Source: Oceanibaculum indicum P24
Lineage (GTDB): Bacteria; Pseudomonadota; Alphaproteobacteria; Oceanibaculales; Oceanibaculaceae
Assembly: GCF_000299935.1 (NCBI RefSeq)
Contig: NZ_AMRL01000003.1
Coordinates: 62,001 to 126,000 of the forward strand
DNA: 64,000 bases
Reading direction: 5' to 3'
Part shown: positions 8,779-16,337 of the stretch, piece after piece
Position numbering within the stretch: position 1 is the stretch's first letter
How the letters are laid out: each line of letters starts with the position of its first letter
Notes under the pieces: generated by a model
Seen by the model: the letters and a program-made list of their open reading frames with translations, nothing else
The model's database searches: none
Told to the model about the DNA's origin: nothing
Program-made: the position numbers and the translations under genes

Positions 8779-10587
8779 ATGTCGATCCCGCAGAAGAACA
8801 TTCGCAACTTCGCCATCGTCGCGCATATCGACCACGGCAAGTCCACGCTGGCCGACCGGCTGATCGAGCGTTGCGCCAAGCTGCAATCGCGCGAGATGAA
8901 GGAGCAGCTGCTCGACTCGATGGATATCGAGCGTGAGCGCGGCATCACCATCAAGGCGCAGACCGTCCGCCTGCCCTATATCGCGAAGGACGGGCAGGAA
9001 TACCTGCTGAACCTGATCGACACGCCCGGCCATGTCGATTTCACCTATGAGGTCAGCCGCTCGCTGGCGGCCTGCGAGGGCTCGCTGCTGCTGGTCGATG
9101 CCAGCCAGGGTGTGGAGGCGCAGACGCTGGCCAATGTCTATCTGGCGCTGGATTCCAACCATGAGATCGTGCCGGTCCTGAACAAGGTGGACCTGCCCGC
9201 CGCCGATGTGGACCGGGTGAAGCAGCAGATCGAGGATGTGATCGGGCTCGACGCCTCCGACGCCATTCCGATCTCCGCCAAGACCGGTGTCGGCATCGAC
9301 GATGTGCTGGAAGCCATCGTCCAGCGCCTGCCCGCCCCGCCGGAGGCCGACCCGGAAGCCCCGCTGCGCGCCCTGTTGCTGGACAGCTGGTACGACGCCT
9401 ATCTCGGCGTCATCATTCTGGTCCGCGTCGTCGAGGGCACGCTGAAGAAGGGCATGAAGATCCGCATGATGGCGACGGGTGCCGCGCATCCGGTGGACCG
9501 CGTCGGCATCTTCGGGCCGAAGATGGTGGAATTCGGCAGCCTTGGCCCGGGCGAACTGGGCTATATCACGGCGGGCATCAAGACCGTGGCCGACTGCCGC
9601 ATCGGCGACACGCTGACCGAGGAGCGCCGGCCCGCGACCAAGATGCTGCCCGGCTTCAAGCCGTCCATCCCGGTGGTGTTTTGCGGCCTGTTCCCGGTCG
9701 ATGCTGCCGATTACGAGCATCTGCGCGACAGCCTGGCCAAGCTGGCGCTGAACGATTCCAGCTTCCATTACGAGGCGGAAAGCTCCGCCGCGCTGGGCTT
9801 CGGCTTCCGCTGCGGCTTCCTGGGGCTGCTGCATCTGGAGATCATCCAGGAGCGGCTGGAGCGCGAATTCGACCTCGACCTCATCACCACCGCGCCCAGC
9901 GTGGTGTACAAGATCCACATGACCGACGGCTCGACCATCGAGCTGCACAATCCGGCCGACTTCCCCGATGTGGTGAAGATCGACCGGATCGAGGAGCCGT
10001 GGATCAAGGCCACCATCTTCGTGCCGGACGATTATCTGGGTCCGATCCTGACCTTGTGCACCGAGCGGCGCGGCGAGCAGATCGAGCTGACCTATGTCGG
10101 CAACCGCGCCATGGTGGTCTATCGCCTGCCGCTGAACGAGGTGGTGTTCGACTTCTACGACCGGCTGAAATCCATCAGCCGCGGCTATGCCAGCTTCGAC
10201 TACCAGATGGAAGGCTATGTCGAGGGCGACCTGGTGAAAGTCTCCATCCTGGTGAATGCCGAGCCGGTGGACGCGCTGTCCATGCTGGTGCACCGCAGCC
10301 AGGCGGAGTTCCGCGGCCGCATGATCTGCGAGCGGCTGAAGGATCTGATCCCGCGCCAGCTGTTCAAGATCGCCATCCAGGCCGCCATCGGCGGGCGCGT
10401 TATCGCGCGCGAGACGGTCTCCGCCATGCGCAAGGACGTGACCGCGAAATGCTATGGCGGCGACGTCAGCCGCAAGCGCAAGCTGCTGGACAAGCAGAAG
10501 GAAGGCAAGAAGCGGATGCGGCAGTTCGGCTCCGTCGAAATCCCGCAATCGGCCTTCATCGCCGCGCTGAAGATGGGCGATAACTGA
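8779..10587 (+). CDS. lepA: Elongation factor 4 (LepA), back-translocating GTPase
   Basis: LepA is a ribosome-associated GTPase that can reverse translocation or assist initiation and 30S assembly. The 602-residue product carries the G motifs [17 protein letters not shown] and NKVDLP in the N-terminal third, then the EF-G-like domains and the LepA-specific C-terminal domain ([19 protein letters not shown]). I chose ATG 8779, which puts four residues before the universal [16 protein letters not shown] at 8740 would add 13 untypical residues. The gene converges on a purine permease across a palindromic repeat. Confidence 0.95.
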   Translation: MSIPQKNIRNFAIVAHIDHGKSTLADRLIERCAKLQSREMKEQLLDSMDIERERGITIKAQTVRLPYIAKDGQEYLLNLIDTPGHVDFTYEVSRSLAACEGSLLLVDASQGVEAQTLANVYLALDSNHEIVPVLNKVDLPAADVDRVKQQIEDVIGLDASDAIPISAKTGVGIDDVLEAIVQRLPAPPEADPEAPLRALLLDSWYDAYLGVIILVRVVEGTLKKGMKIRMMATGAAHPVDRVGIFGPKMVEFGSLGPGELGYITAGIKTVADCRIGDTLTEERRPATKMLPGFKPSIPVVFCGLFPVDAADYEHLRDSLAKLALNDSSFHYEAESSAALGFGFRCGFLGLLHLEIIQERLEREFDLDLITTAPSVVYKIHMTDGSTIELHNPADFPDVVKIDRIEEPWIKATIFVPDDYLGPILTLCTERRGEQIELTYVGNRAMVVYRLPLNEVVFDFYDRLKSISRGYASFDYQMEGYVEGDLVKVSILVNAEPVDALSMLVHRSQAEFRGRMICERLKDLIPRQLFKIAIQAAIGGRVIARETVSAMRKDVTAKCYGGDVSRKRKLLDKQKEGKKRMRQFGSVEIPQSAFIAALKMGDN

Positions 10588-10618
10588 CGGCTTCTCCCTA
10601 TTCTCCTCCGAAAACTCC

Positions 10619-10725
10619 GGCCGTCACCCCCGCACTTGTTGCGGGGGTCCAGGCCTCGGCTCACTGGATCCTATGCCGAGTAAGCTGAAGCCTGGATTCC
10701 CGGGACAAGCCCGGGAATGACGGCC
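10619..10725. repeat. Double-hairpin intergenic palindromic repeat, copy 1
   Basis: The element is bounded by GGCCGTCA and TGACGGCC. It contains two strong hairpins: CCCCCGCA with TGCGGGGG (10627-10647), and TTCCCGGG with CCCGGGAA (10697-10717). An inner CCAGGC/GCCTGG pair joins them. It sits between the convergent lepA and permease genes and could terminate both. Related copies lie near 16.0, 16.2 and 54.6 kb. Confidence 0.8.
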
Positions 10726-10741
10726 AGAGGAAGCCGCTCCC

Positions 10742-12031
10742 TCAGATCACGGCGAACTTCACGACGAACAGCGCGGCCAGGATATAGACCATCACGCTGG
10801 CCTCGCCGGCCCTGCCCGACAGCAGCTTGATCGCCGCGTAGGTTATGAAGCCGAAGGCGATGCCATGGGCGATGGAGAAGGTCAGCGGCATGGCGAGTGC
10901 GGCCACCACACCCGGCACATATTCCGTCACATCCTCCCAGTCCAGTTCCGCCAGCCCGCGCGTCATCAGGCAGGCGACGAACAGCAGCGCCGGCGCAGTC
11001 GCATAGGCCGGCACGGTGCCGGCCAGCGGCGACAGGAACAGGCTGGCCAGGAACAGCACCGCCACGGTCACGGCGGTGAGGCCGGTGCGCCCGCCCGCCT
11101 TGATGCCCGCCGCGCTCTCGATGTAGGAGGTGGTGGTGGAGGTGCCGAGCGTCGAGCCCGCCACCGTCGCCACGCTATCGGCCATCAGCGCCTGCTTCAG
11201 GCGCGGCAGGCGGCCCTCGGCGTCCAGCAGGCCGGCGCGGTGCGCCACGCCCACCAGCGTGCCGGCGGTATCGAACAGATCGACGAAGAAGAAGGCGAAG
11301 ACCACCGCCAGCAACCCCACCTGCAGGGCACCCGCGATATCCAGCTGCAGGAAGGTCGGGCTGGGATCGGGCGGCAGGCTGGCAATGCCCTTGAACTCGG
11401 TGACGCCCAGCAGCACGCCGGCCATCGTGGTGGCCAGGATGGCGATGATGATGGCCCCCGGCACGCGCTTGGCGTCCAGCGCCACCATCAGGATGAAGCC
11501 GGCCGCCGCCAGCAGCACCGGCGGCGAGGACAGCGCGCCGAGCGTCACCAGTGTTGCCGGGTGATCGACCACCACGCCGGCATTCTTCAGCGCGATGATG
11601 CCGAGGAACAGGCCGATACCCGCCGAGATCGCCATCTTCAGGCTGCGCGGGATGGCGTTGATCACCCATTCACGCACCGGCAGGATGGTCAGGATGATGA
11701 ACAGCACACCGGACAGGAAGACGGCGCCCAGCGCCACCTGCCATGTGTGCCCCATGCCCAGCACCACGCCATAGGTGAAATAGGCGTTCAGCCCCATGCC
11801 CGGCGCCAGCGCGATGGGATAGTTGGCGTACAGCCCCATGATCGCCGTGCCGATGGCGGCGGCGAGGCAGGTGGCGACGAAGACCGCGCCGAAATCCATC
11901 CCCGCATCCGACAGGATCGCCGGATTGACGAAGATGATGTAGGCCATGGTCAGGAAGGTGGTGATCCCCGCCAGAATCTCCGTGCGCACGGTCGTGCCAT
12001 GCGCGCTGAGCCTGAAATACCGCTCCAGCAT
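10742..12031 (-). CDS. AzgA-type purine permease (NCS2 superfamily)
   Basis: This 429-residue inner-membrane protein is a proton-coupled purine (adenine, guanine or hypoxanthine) uptake permease of the AzgA group. It shows the family N-terminus RTEILAGITTFLTMAYIIFVNP, the APGMGLNAYFTYGVVLGMG motif, the FFFVDLFDTAGTLVGVA motif and GTSTTTSYIESAAGI, with about twelve to fourteen helices. ATG 12031 was chosen because it gives the normal LERYFRLSAHGTTVRTE start; the longer frame adds 31 residues of untypical sequence. It diverges from the ArsR gene across a 190-bp regulatory region. The exact purine is not decidable. Confidence 0.9.
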   Translation of the reverse strand: MLERYFRLSAHGTTVRTEILAGITTFLTMAYIIFVNPAILSDAGMDFGAVFVATCLAAAIGTAIMGLYANYPIALAPGMGLNAYFTYGVVLGMGHTWQVALGAVFLSGVLFIILTILPVREWVINAIPRSLKMAISAGIGLFLGIIALKNAGVVVDHPATLVTLGALSSPPVLLAAAGFILMVALDAKRVPGAIIIAILATTMAGVLLGVTEFKGIASLPPDPSPTFLQLDIAGALQVGLLAVVFAFFFVDLFDTAGTLVGVAHRAGLLDAEGRLPRLKQALMADSVATVAGSTLGTSTTTSYIESAAGIKAGGRTGLTAVTVAVLFLASLFLSPLAGTVPAYATAPALLFVACLMTRGLAELDWEDVTEYVPGVVAALAMPLTFSIAHGIAFGFITYAAIKLLSGRAGEASVMVYILAALFVVKFAVI

Positions 12032-12143
12032 TCCGTATGTTCCCCCGCAAGAAAGCCCAAAAACGCCCCGGGCGCCCCGCCCCTCGGCAGAAACCCCTCG
12101 CCCGCTTATACACGGGACTGTCACACGGCTCCACCCGGCGTAT

Positions 12144-12194
12144 TGTTGATATCAACAGTTAGGTGTTGACCTAAGTTTATTCCCGGTCTATGAC
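12144..12194 (+). promoter_or_regulatory. ArsR operator and promoter of the arsR-SRPBCC pair
   Basis: TTGACC (12166-12171) and TATGAC (12189-12194) are spaced by 17 bp and point at the ArsR gene. The -35 box is overlapped by a perfect inverted repeat TTAGGT-GTTG-ACCTAA (12159-12174). A second perfect palindrome, TGTTGATATCAACA (12144-12157), lies just upstream. The layout suggests ArsR autorepression. Confidence 0.6.
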
Positions 12195-12221
12195 GACTGC
12201 ACCGACAAAAGCGGAGGCTGC

Positions 12222-12602
12222 ATGGCGACACCCGGAGCCGGCACAGGGAGCACCGGCGGAAAGATGGCGGAGGCGGCCATCGTAGATGGCATCTTCCGTG
12301 CCCTGTCCGACCCGACACGCCGGCATGTGCTGGAACGGCTGAGTGCCCGACCGGCCTCCGTCAGTGAGCTGGCTGCCCCCTATGACATGGCCCTGCCTTC
12401 CTTCCTGCAGCACATGAAGGTGCTGGAGAAGAGCGGACTGGTGCGCTCGCGGAAGGCCGGACGGGTGCGGACCTACAGCATTGAGCCGGAACGGCTGAAG
12501 CTGGCGGAGGACTGGCTGGAACGGCAACGCAGCATGTGGGAACGCAGGCTCGACCGGCTGGGTAGTTACCTAATGAAAATGAAGGAGGAGAATTCCGAAT
12601 GA
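12222..12602 (+). CDS. ArsR/SmtB-family transcriptional repressor
   Basis: The 126-residue protein has a winged-helix domain starting at [17 protein letters not shown], with the recognition helix around [18 protein letters not shown] and the wing [13 protein letters not shown]. No metal-binding cysteine motif (such as CVC) is present, so it is not a typical metal sensor. A GGAGG Shine-Dalgarno lies five bases before the ATG. Its stop overlaps the SRPBCC start in an ATGA junction. ArsR genes coupled to SRPBCC proteins are common; the partner is often thought to bind a hydrophobic ligand. The upstream TTAGGT dyad is the probable operator. Confidence 0.88.
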   Translation: MATPGAGTGSTGGKMAEAAIVDGIFRALSDPTRRHVLERLSARPASVSELAAPYDMALPSFLQHMKVLEKSGLVRSRKAGRVRTYSIEPERLKLAEDWLERQRSMWERRLDRLGSYLMKMKEENSE

Positions 12603-13087
12603 CATCGCCCATCTTGAAGATCGACCCGAAGCTGGACCTGGTGCTGGAACGCGAGATCGACGTGCCGGTGGAACTCGTCTGGAAAGCCTGGACGATGCCG
12701 GAGCATCTGAAGGAATGGTTCGTGCCGAAGCCCTGGAGCATCGTCGCCTGCGAGATTGACCTCCGCCCCGGTGGAACCTTCAGCACGACCATGCGCTCGC
12801 CCGAGGGCGAGGAATTCCCCAATGCCGGTTGTTTCCTGGAGGTGACGCCGCTGGAACGGCTGATCTTCACCGATACGCTGCTGCCCGGCTACCGCCCCGC
12901 ACCGAAGCCCTTCTTCACTGGCGCCCTGGAACTGTCGCGCATCGGCAGCGGCACGCGCTACAAGGCCATCGCCATCCATGGCGACGAGGAAACCCGCAAG
13001 AACCACGAGGAGATGGGGTTCCACGATGGCTGGGGCACCGTGGCCACCCAGATGGTGGAGTATATCAAGGCTGGCCGCGTCGGCTGA
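12599..13087 (+). CDS. SRPBCC (Aha1/START-like) domain protein
   Basis: The 162-residue cytoplasmic protein has the AHSA1-type SRPBCC fold: an initial strand ([19 protein letters not shown]), the [13 protein letters not shown] helix, the [20 protein letters not shown] hairpin and the long C-terminal helix ending MVEYIKAGR. Such proteins enclose a ligand cavity, but the ligand is unknown. Start and stop codons overlap the preceding ArsR gene (ATGA), so the two products are made together. A palindromic half-repeat that could terminate transcription begins 15 bp after its stop. Confidence 0.88.
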   Translation: MTSPILKIDPKLDLVLEREIDVPVELVWKAWTMPEHLKEWFVPKPWSIVACEIDLRPGGTFSTTMRSPEGEEFPNAGCFLEVTPLERLIFTDTLLPGYRPAPKPFFTGALELSRIGSGTRYKAIAIHGDEETRKNHEEMGFHDGWGTVATQMVEYIKAGRVG

Positions 13088-13102
13088 GATGCCCGCCTTC
13101 CC

Positions 13103-13129
13103 TCACCCCCGCACTTGGTGCGGGGGTGA
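13103..13129. repeat. Palindromic half-repeat overlapping the isochorismatase stop
   Basis: TCACCCCCGCAC (13103-13114), TTG, and GTGCGGGGGTGA (13118-13129) form a perfect 12-bp stem. It matches one hairpin of the larger repeats. It lies between convergent genes, and its left edge is the stop codon of the isochorismatase gene. Confidence 0.75.
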
Positions 13130-13666
13130 CGCCTCCGCCAGCAATTCGTTGGTAGGCAGCACGCGCACCGGCGGATCGGCGATCAGTTCGCTCCACAGCC
13201 AGTTATGATGGCGGATGACCGCAGGGGCGGGCAGATGCGGCCGGTCGCTGAGCGTATGGGCGTCCGAGGGCACGACAGCCGCAAATCCGTGCGAGACGGT
13301 GGAGCGCACCGTCGAATCGACGCAGAAATCGGTGGCCCAGCCGCAGACCAGTACGCGCGACGGGGTCAGCTCCCGCAGCAGCGCCGCAAGGCCGGTGCCG
13401 GCATAGGCGTCATTCAGGGTCTTGCCGATTTCGGCATCCTCCGGCGCGCGCAGCAGTTCCGGCAGGAATTCCCAGCCCGGCGAACCCGGCTCGAACCCGT
13501 CGCCCGGCTGGCCGCAATGGCGTATCCACACCGCCCGGCCGCCGCTGCCGCGCACCATCGCCGTCAGCGCATTGATGCGCGCCACCACGCCGGCCAGATC
13601 GTGCTTCGGTGCGCCCGCCAGCATCCCGGCCTGCATATCGACAATGAGGATGGCGTAAACTAGCAT
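13103..13666 (-). CDS. Isochorismatase-like cysteine hydrolase
   Basis: The 187-residue protein belongs to the isochorismatase/nicotinamidase superfamily. The catalytic triad is visible: Asp10 in ILIVDMQ, Lys82 in EIGKTLNDAY and Cys115 in GWATDFCVDST, with the preceding residues giving the usual cis-peptide site. Substrate class (amide, nicotinamide or carbamoyl compound) is not decidable. Its last nine codons are supplied by a palindromic repeat, so the C-terminus SPPHQVRG is probably not functional. The ATG follows the stop of the AT-rich HEPN gene by six bases and has no clear Shine-Dalgarno, which suggests translation coupled to that gene. Confidence 0.85.
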   Translation of the reverse strand: MLVYAILIVDMQAGMLAGAPKHDLAGVVARINALTAMVRGSGGRAVWIRHCGQPGDGFEPGSPGWEFLPELLRAPEDAEIGKTLNDAYAGTGLAALLRELTPSRVLVCGWATDFCVDSTVRSTVSHGFAAVVPSDAHTLSDRPHLPAPAVIRHHNWLWSELIADPPVRVLPTNELLAEASPPHQVRG

Positions 13667-13672
13667 TGGTCG

Positions 13673-14626
13673 TTAGGTATTAGAGTTAAAAACCTTCTTT
13701 TGAGCAGCAATATACACATCACAACCGACATCTCTTAAGAGAGCCATACAGTCTTGTACGTAAGTAGCCTCAAAGGAGATTTTTTCACCAACCACAAACT
13801 CGTCATCTATACGATTTTTATACTTAAAATCTACCAAACCCCTTCTGTGAACAATTAAATTTCTTTGCTGAAAAATACGCCTCAACCTAACATCATTTAT
13901 TTTCTTAGTTAAAGCTTTATCTTCAAAAACAGAATGAATCGCAGATTGCATTTTTTCAATACTATCCAAAGAAACTATACTAGACAAAAAATTACCCATT
14001 GATTTTGATAAATCAAAAGAATAATCTCTTAGTCCTTCTAATAAATTTCTTGAGCTTATTATCTCTTTATAAGGTTTTATATTCGATATATTATTTAATA
14101 AACTAGGGTCTCTATTTAAAGACTCCCTCAACACATCATTTATGAATATTTCAAAAGACCCCCAAGACATTACCAAAACCTGCCTTAATAATTCGTCAAA
14201 TGTAATGTCTATTTCATCTGAGTTATTATAATTGTGGAGTCTATATATTATATTTCTTTTATGATTTACCAAAACATCATGATCTCTCAACTCTTCTTTC
14301 ATTGAATTATTTGCATTCTCTAGCGCTATTTCTTCTGAATTCTCATCCTGAACAATTTTTCTCCCCTCCGGCCTTAAAGTCCGTATCCTCTCAGCAGAGA
14401 GAATTTGGCTAAATCTAATATCTAAAACAGCTTTCGTTGCCAGTTGATATGGAATAGTTCCCACCATAAATGCAGAAAAAAGGTTTTGCCGAAAAGAGCT
14501 TAAAATAAATGTTATATCTGACTCTTCACTTAGAGAAGCGTCTATTTTATCAAAAAATGAATCCACTCCATCTAGAATGAATTTCCTTTTTACGTCCAAA
14601 TATACGCTTTCAAATTCAACACTCAT
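13673..14626 (-). CDS. Probable HEPN-domain ribonuclease, AT-rich orphan gene
   Basis: The 317-residue product is not a known housekeeping protein. Near its C-terminus lies RRIFQQRNLIVHRRG, giving R255-x4-H260, the RX4-6H signature of HEPN ribonucleases. The preceding long helices (for example LLRQVLVMSWGSFEIFINDVL, residues 147-167) resemble MAE_28990/RiboL-PSP-type HEPN proteins. The gene is strikingly AT-rich, with codons such as AAA, ATA and TTA, unlike every neighbour, so it was probably acquired laterally. No antitoxin such as an MNT nucleotidyltransferase is adjacent. HEPN proteins of this type often act in phage defence or toxin systems; that role is inferred. Confidence 0.7.
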   Translation of the reverse strand: MSVEFESVYLDVKRKFILDGVDSFFDKIDASLSEESDITFILSSFRQNLFSAFMVGTIPYQLATKAVLDIRFSQILSAERIRTLRPEGRKIVQDENSEEIALENANNSMKEELRDHDVLVNHKRNIIYRLHNYNNSDEIDITFDELLRQVLVMSWGSFEIFINDVLRESLNRDPSLLNNISNIKPYKEIISSRNLLEGLRDYSFDLSKSMGNFLSSIVSLDSIEKMQSAIHSVFEDKALTKKINDVRLRRIFQQRNLIVHRRGLVDFKYKNRIDDEFVVGEKISFEATYVQDCMALLRDVGCDVYIAAQKKVFNSNT

Positions 14627-14684
14627 AATCTCTCACATATTTCTTAGATTACACCTTCGACGTTTCCTAACACCTACTTAACTC

Positions 14685-14690
14685 ATTATA
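14685..14690 (-). promoter_or_regulatory. -10 box of the HEPN gene
   Basis: On the minus strand the AT-rich leader contains a consensus TATAAT, 58 bp before the HEPN start codon. No good -35 box is visible at 16-18 bp. The gene appears to carry its own promoter, which may also drive the downstream isochorismatase gene. Confidence 0.45.
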
Positions 14691-14731
14691 TAAGGTAAAC
14701 TTGTTATAGAAATTAAAAAAGCTTATAGATA

Positions 14732-14751
14732 AAGGGGGCTTTCGCCCCCTT
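14732..14751 (-). terminator. Intrinsic terminator of the GST gene
   Basis: On the minus strand AAGGGGGC-GAAA-GCCCCCTT forms a perfect 8-bp stem with a GNRA loop, followed by TAT. It begins 3 bp after the GST stop codon and marks the edge of the AT-rich insert. Confidence 0.7.
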
Positions 14752-14754
14752 CCC

Positions 14755-15447
14755 TCACCTTTTCTCGTACTGCTTCTTGCCGAACATGTTCTCGCGCTGC
14801 TCGTCGGTGATCGGGCCGGTGCGGCGGTGTTCCGCCAGCACGGCGAGGCCCTTCTGTACCGCCGGGCGGGTTTCCAGGCTCTCGCGCCAGCGCTTCACCT
14901 CCGGATACTGCTCGATATCCACGCCCTGCCGGTCGGGATAGCGCAGCCAGGGCATGATCGCCATGTCAGCGATGGAATAGTCGCCGGCGACATAGTCGCG
15001 GCCCTGAAGGCGCTTGTTCAGCACGCCGTAGAGCCGGTTCGCCTCATTGGCGTAGCGGTTCATGGCGTATTCGATCTTCTCCGGCGCGTATTGCAGGAAA
15101 TGGTGCGCCTGGCCCAGCATCGGCCCGATGCCGCCCATCTGCCACATCAGCCATTGCAGCACGTCATAGCGCGCCTCCCCGCCCTTGGGCAGGAACTTGC
15201 CGTGCTTGTCGGCGAGGTAGATCAGGATGGCGCCGCTCTCCATCACCGTGTAGGGCTTGCCGTCCGGCCCCTCGGAATCGACGATGGTCGGCATCTTGTT
15301 GTTCGGGTTCAGCTTGAGATATTCCGGGTCGAACTGCGCGCCCTTGCCGATATCGACCGGAATGACGTTATAGGGCAGGCCCAGTTCCTCCAGCAGGATG
15401 GAAACCTTGAAGCCGTTCGGCGTGGGCCAGGTATAGAGATCGATCAT
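14755..15447 (-). CDS. Glutathione S-transferase, YfcG/YghU-like
   Basis: The 230-residue cytoplasmic protein has an N-terminal thioredoxin-fold glutathione-binding domain (IDLYTWPTPNGFKVSILLEELG; NKMPTIVD with the cis-proline; ESGAILIYLAD) and a C-terminal helical domain (YSIADMAIMPWLRY). The TPNG motif and the helical pattern are those of the Nu-class disulfide-bond oxidoreductases YfcG and YghU. ATG 15447 was chosen because the fold begins there and an AAGGAAAGGA ribosome site lies just upstream; the longer frame adds 24 unstructured residues. It is followed by its own terminator. Confidence 0.9.
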   Translation of the reverse strand: MIDLYTWPTPNGFKVSILLEELGLPYNVIPVDIGKGAQFDPEYLKLNPNNKMPTIVDSEGPDGKPYTVMESGAILIYLADKHGKFLPKGGEARYDVLQWLMWQMGGIGPMLGQAHHFLQYAPEKIEYAMNRYANEANRLYGVLNKRLQGRDYVAGDYSIADMAIMPWLRYPDRQGVDIEQYPEVKRWRESLETRPAVQKGLAVLAEHRRTGPITDEQRENMFGKKQYEKR

Positions 15448-15570
15448 GTCGCGGTCCTTTCCTTGGACGGGCGTATTGCTATTCTCCGACAAGGTAGAGG
15501 CAGCGGGCGTCGGCTCCAAGAGGCCATCCCGTCACCTGTGCCATGAATGACAGGAAAGAATGACAGCGCC

Positions 15571-15981
15571 ATGACCGACTTTGCCCTGCACCCGCAGCTC
15601 GCCGCCGACACGCTGGAGGTCGGGCGCTATCCGCTCTGCCGGGTGCTGCTGATGATGGATGCGACATATCCCTGGCTGGTGCTGGTGCCGCAGCGCCGGG
15701 ATATCCGCGAAATCCATGAGCTGCCGCCGGAGGACCGGGCGGTGCTGATGGAGGAGATCGTGCGCACCACGCAAGGGCTGCAGGCGCGCTACAACCCGAC
15801 CAAGCTGAATGTCGCGGCGCTGGGCAACATGGTGCCGCAGCTGCATGTGCATGTGATTGCCCGCTTCGCCACCGACCCGGCCTGGCCGGGGCCGGTCTGG
15901 GGCAAGGTGCCGCCCCGCCCCTACGCCGCCGGCGAGGCGGAAAAGCTGATCGTCAGCCTGCGGCCCTTGCTGGGGCTTTAG
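15571..15981 (+). CDS. HIT-family nucleotide-binding protein
   Basis: The 136-residue protein is a histidine-triad relative (nucleoside phosphoramidase or diadenosine hydrolase type). The motif reads QLHVHVIAR, so the first histidine of HxHxH is glutamine, while the catalytic second histidine and the third are kept. The NVAALGNMVPQLH context supports a HIT fold. This short HIT subgroup with a PGPVWG tail is common in proteobacteria; its substrate is unknown. An ATG at 15547 would add eight residues and is possible. It is divergent from the GST gene. Confidence 0.82.
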   Translation: MTDFALHPQLAADTLEVGRYPLCRVLLMMDATYPWLVLVPQRRDIREIHELPPEDRAVLMEEIVRTTQGLQARYNPTKLNVAALGNMVPQLHVHVIARFATDPAWPGPVWGKVPPRPYAAGEAEKLIVSLRPLLGL

Positions 15982-16016
15982 GAAGCTGTAGGCCACTGGT
16001 GTTGTGGGATTCTGTT

Positions 16017-16118
16017 TTGTCATTGCCGGGCTTGACCCGGCAATCCAGGGGCCACGTTCTGTTTCGCTACAGGCAAGGCACCGCCCCTGGATGCCCGGAT
16101 CAAGTCCGGGCATGACAA
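16017..16118. repeat. Double-hairpin intergenic palindromic repeat, copy 2
   Basis: The element starts TTGTCA and ends TGACAA. The left hairpin is TTGCCGGG-CTTGA-CCCGGCAA and the right one is ATGCCCGGA-TCAAG-TCCGGGCAT. CCAGGGGC and GCCCCTGG pair between them. The right half is nearly identical to the copy at 54.6 kb, which lies in the opposite orientation. Confidence 0.8.
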
Positions 16119-16147
16119 GTTACTTTGATGGTCATCCCATACTCCAT

Positions 16148-16263
16148 CCGTCACCCCCGCACTTGTTGCCCAAGGGCGCTTAGGGGGTCCAGGGTTCAGC
16201 CTACTGGATCATTGCCGGAGCGAGCCGATCCCTGGATTCCCGGCACAAGGCCGGGAATGACGG
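16148..16263. repeat. Double-hairpin palindromic repeat, copy 3, with a disrupted arm
   Basis: The ends are CCGTCA and TGACGG, as in the copy at 10.6 kb. The right hairpin TTCCCGGC-ACAAG-GCCGGGAA is intact. The left hairpin is broken by about 13 extra bases (near 16169-16181) between CACTTGTTGC and GGGGGTCC. Together with copy 2 it fills most of the 589-bp stretch between the HIT gene and the hydroxyproline genes that lacks a coding region up to 16337. Confidence 0.75.
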
Positions 16264-16337
16264 TCATTGATAGTTCGACTTCCAGAATCAACCCCAGCAC
16301 CCCATAGGGTTTTTTGCGGGCATGACGCTCGAGAGAC

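Noticed and set aside
13673-14735. Insertion sequence or integron-type boundaries around the AT-rich HEPN gene
   Set aside because: No inverted or direct repeats were seen at the edges, and no transposase or integrase is present.
16300-16337. T-run after CCCCATAGGG as a terminator
   Set aside because: The stem would be only four base pairs, and no plus-strand gene lies close upstream.
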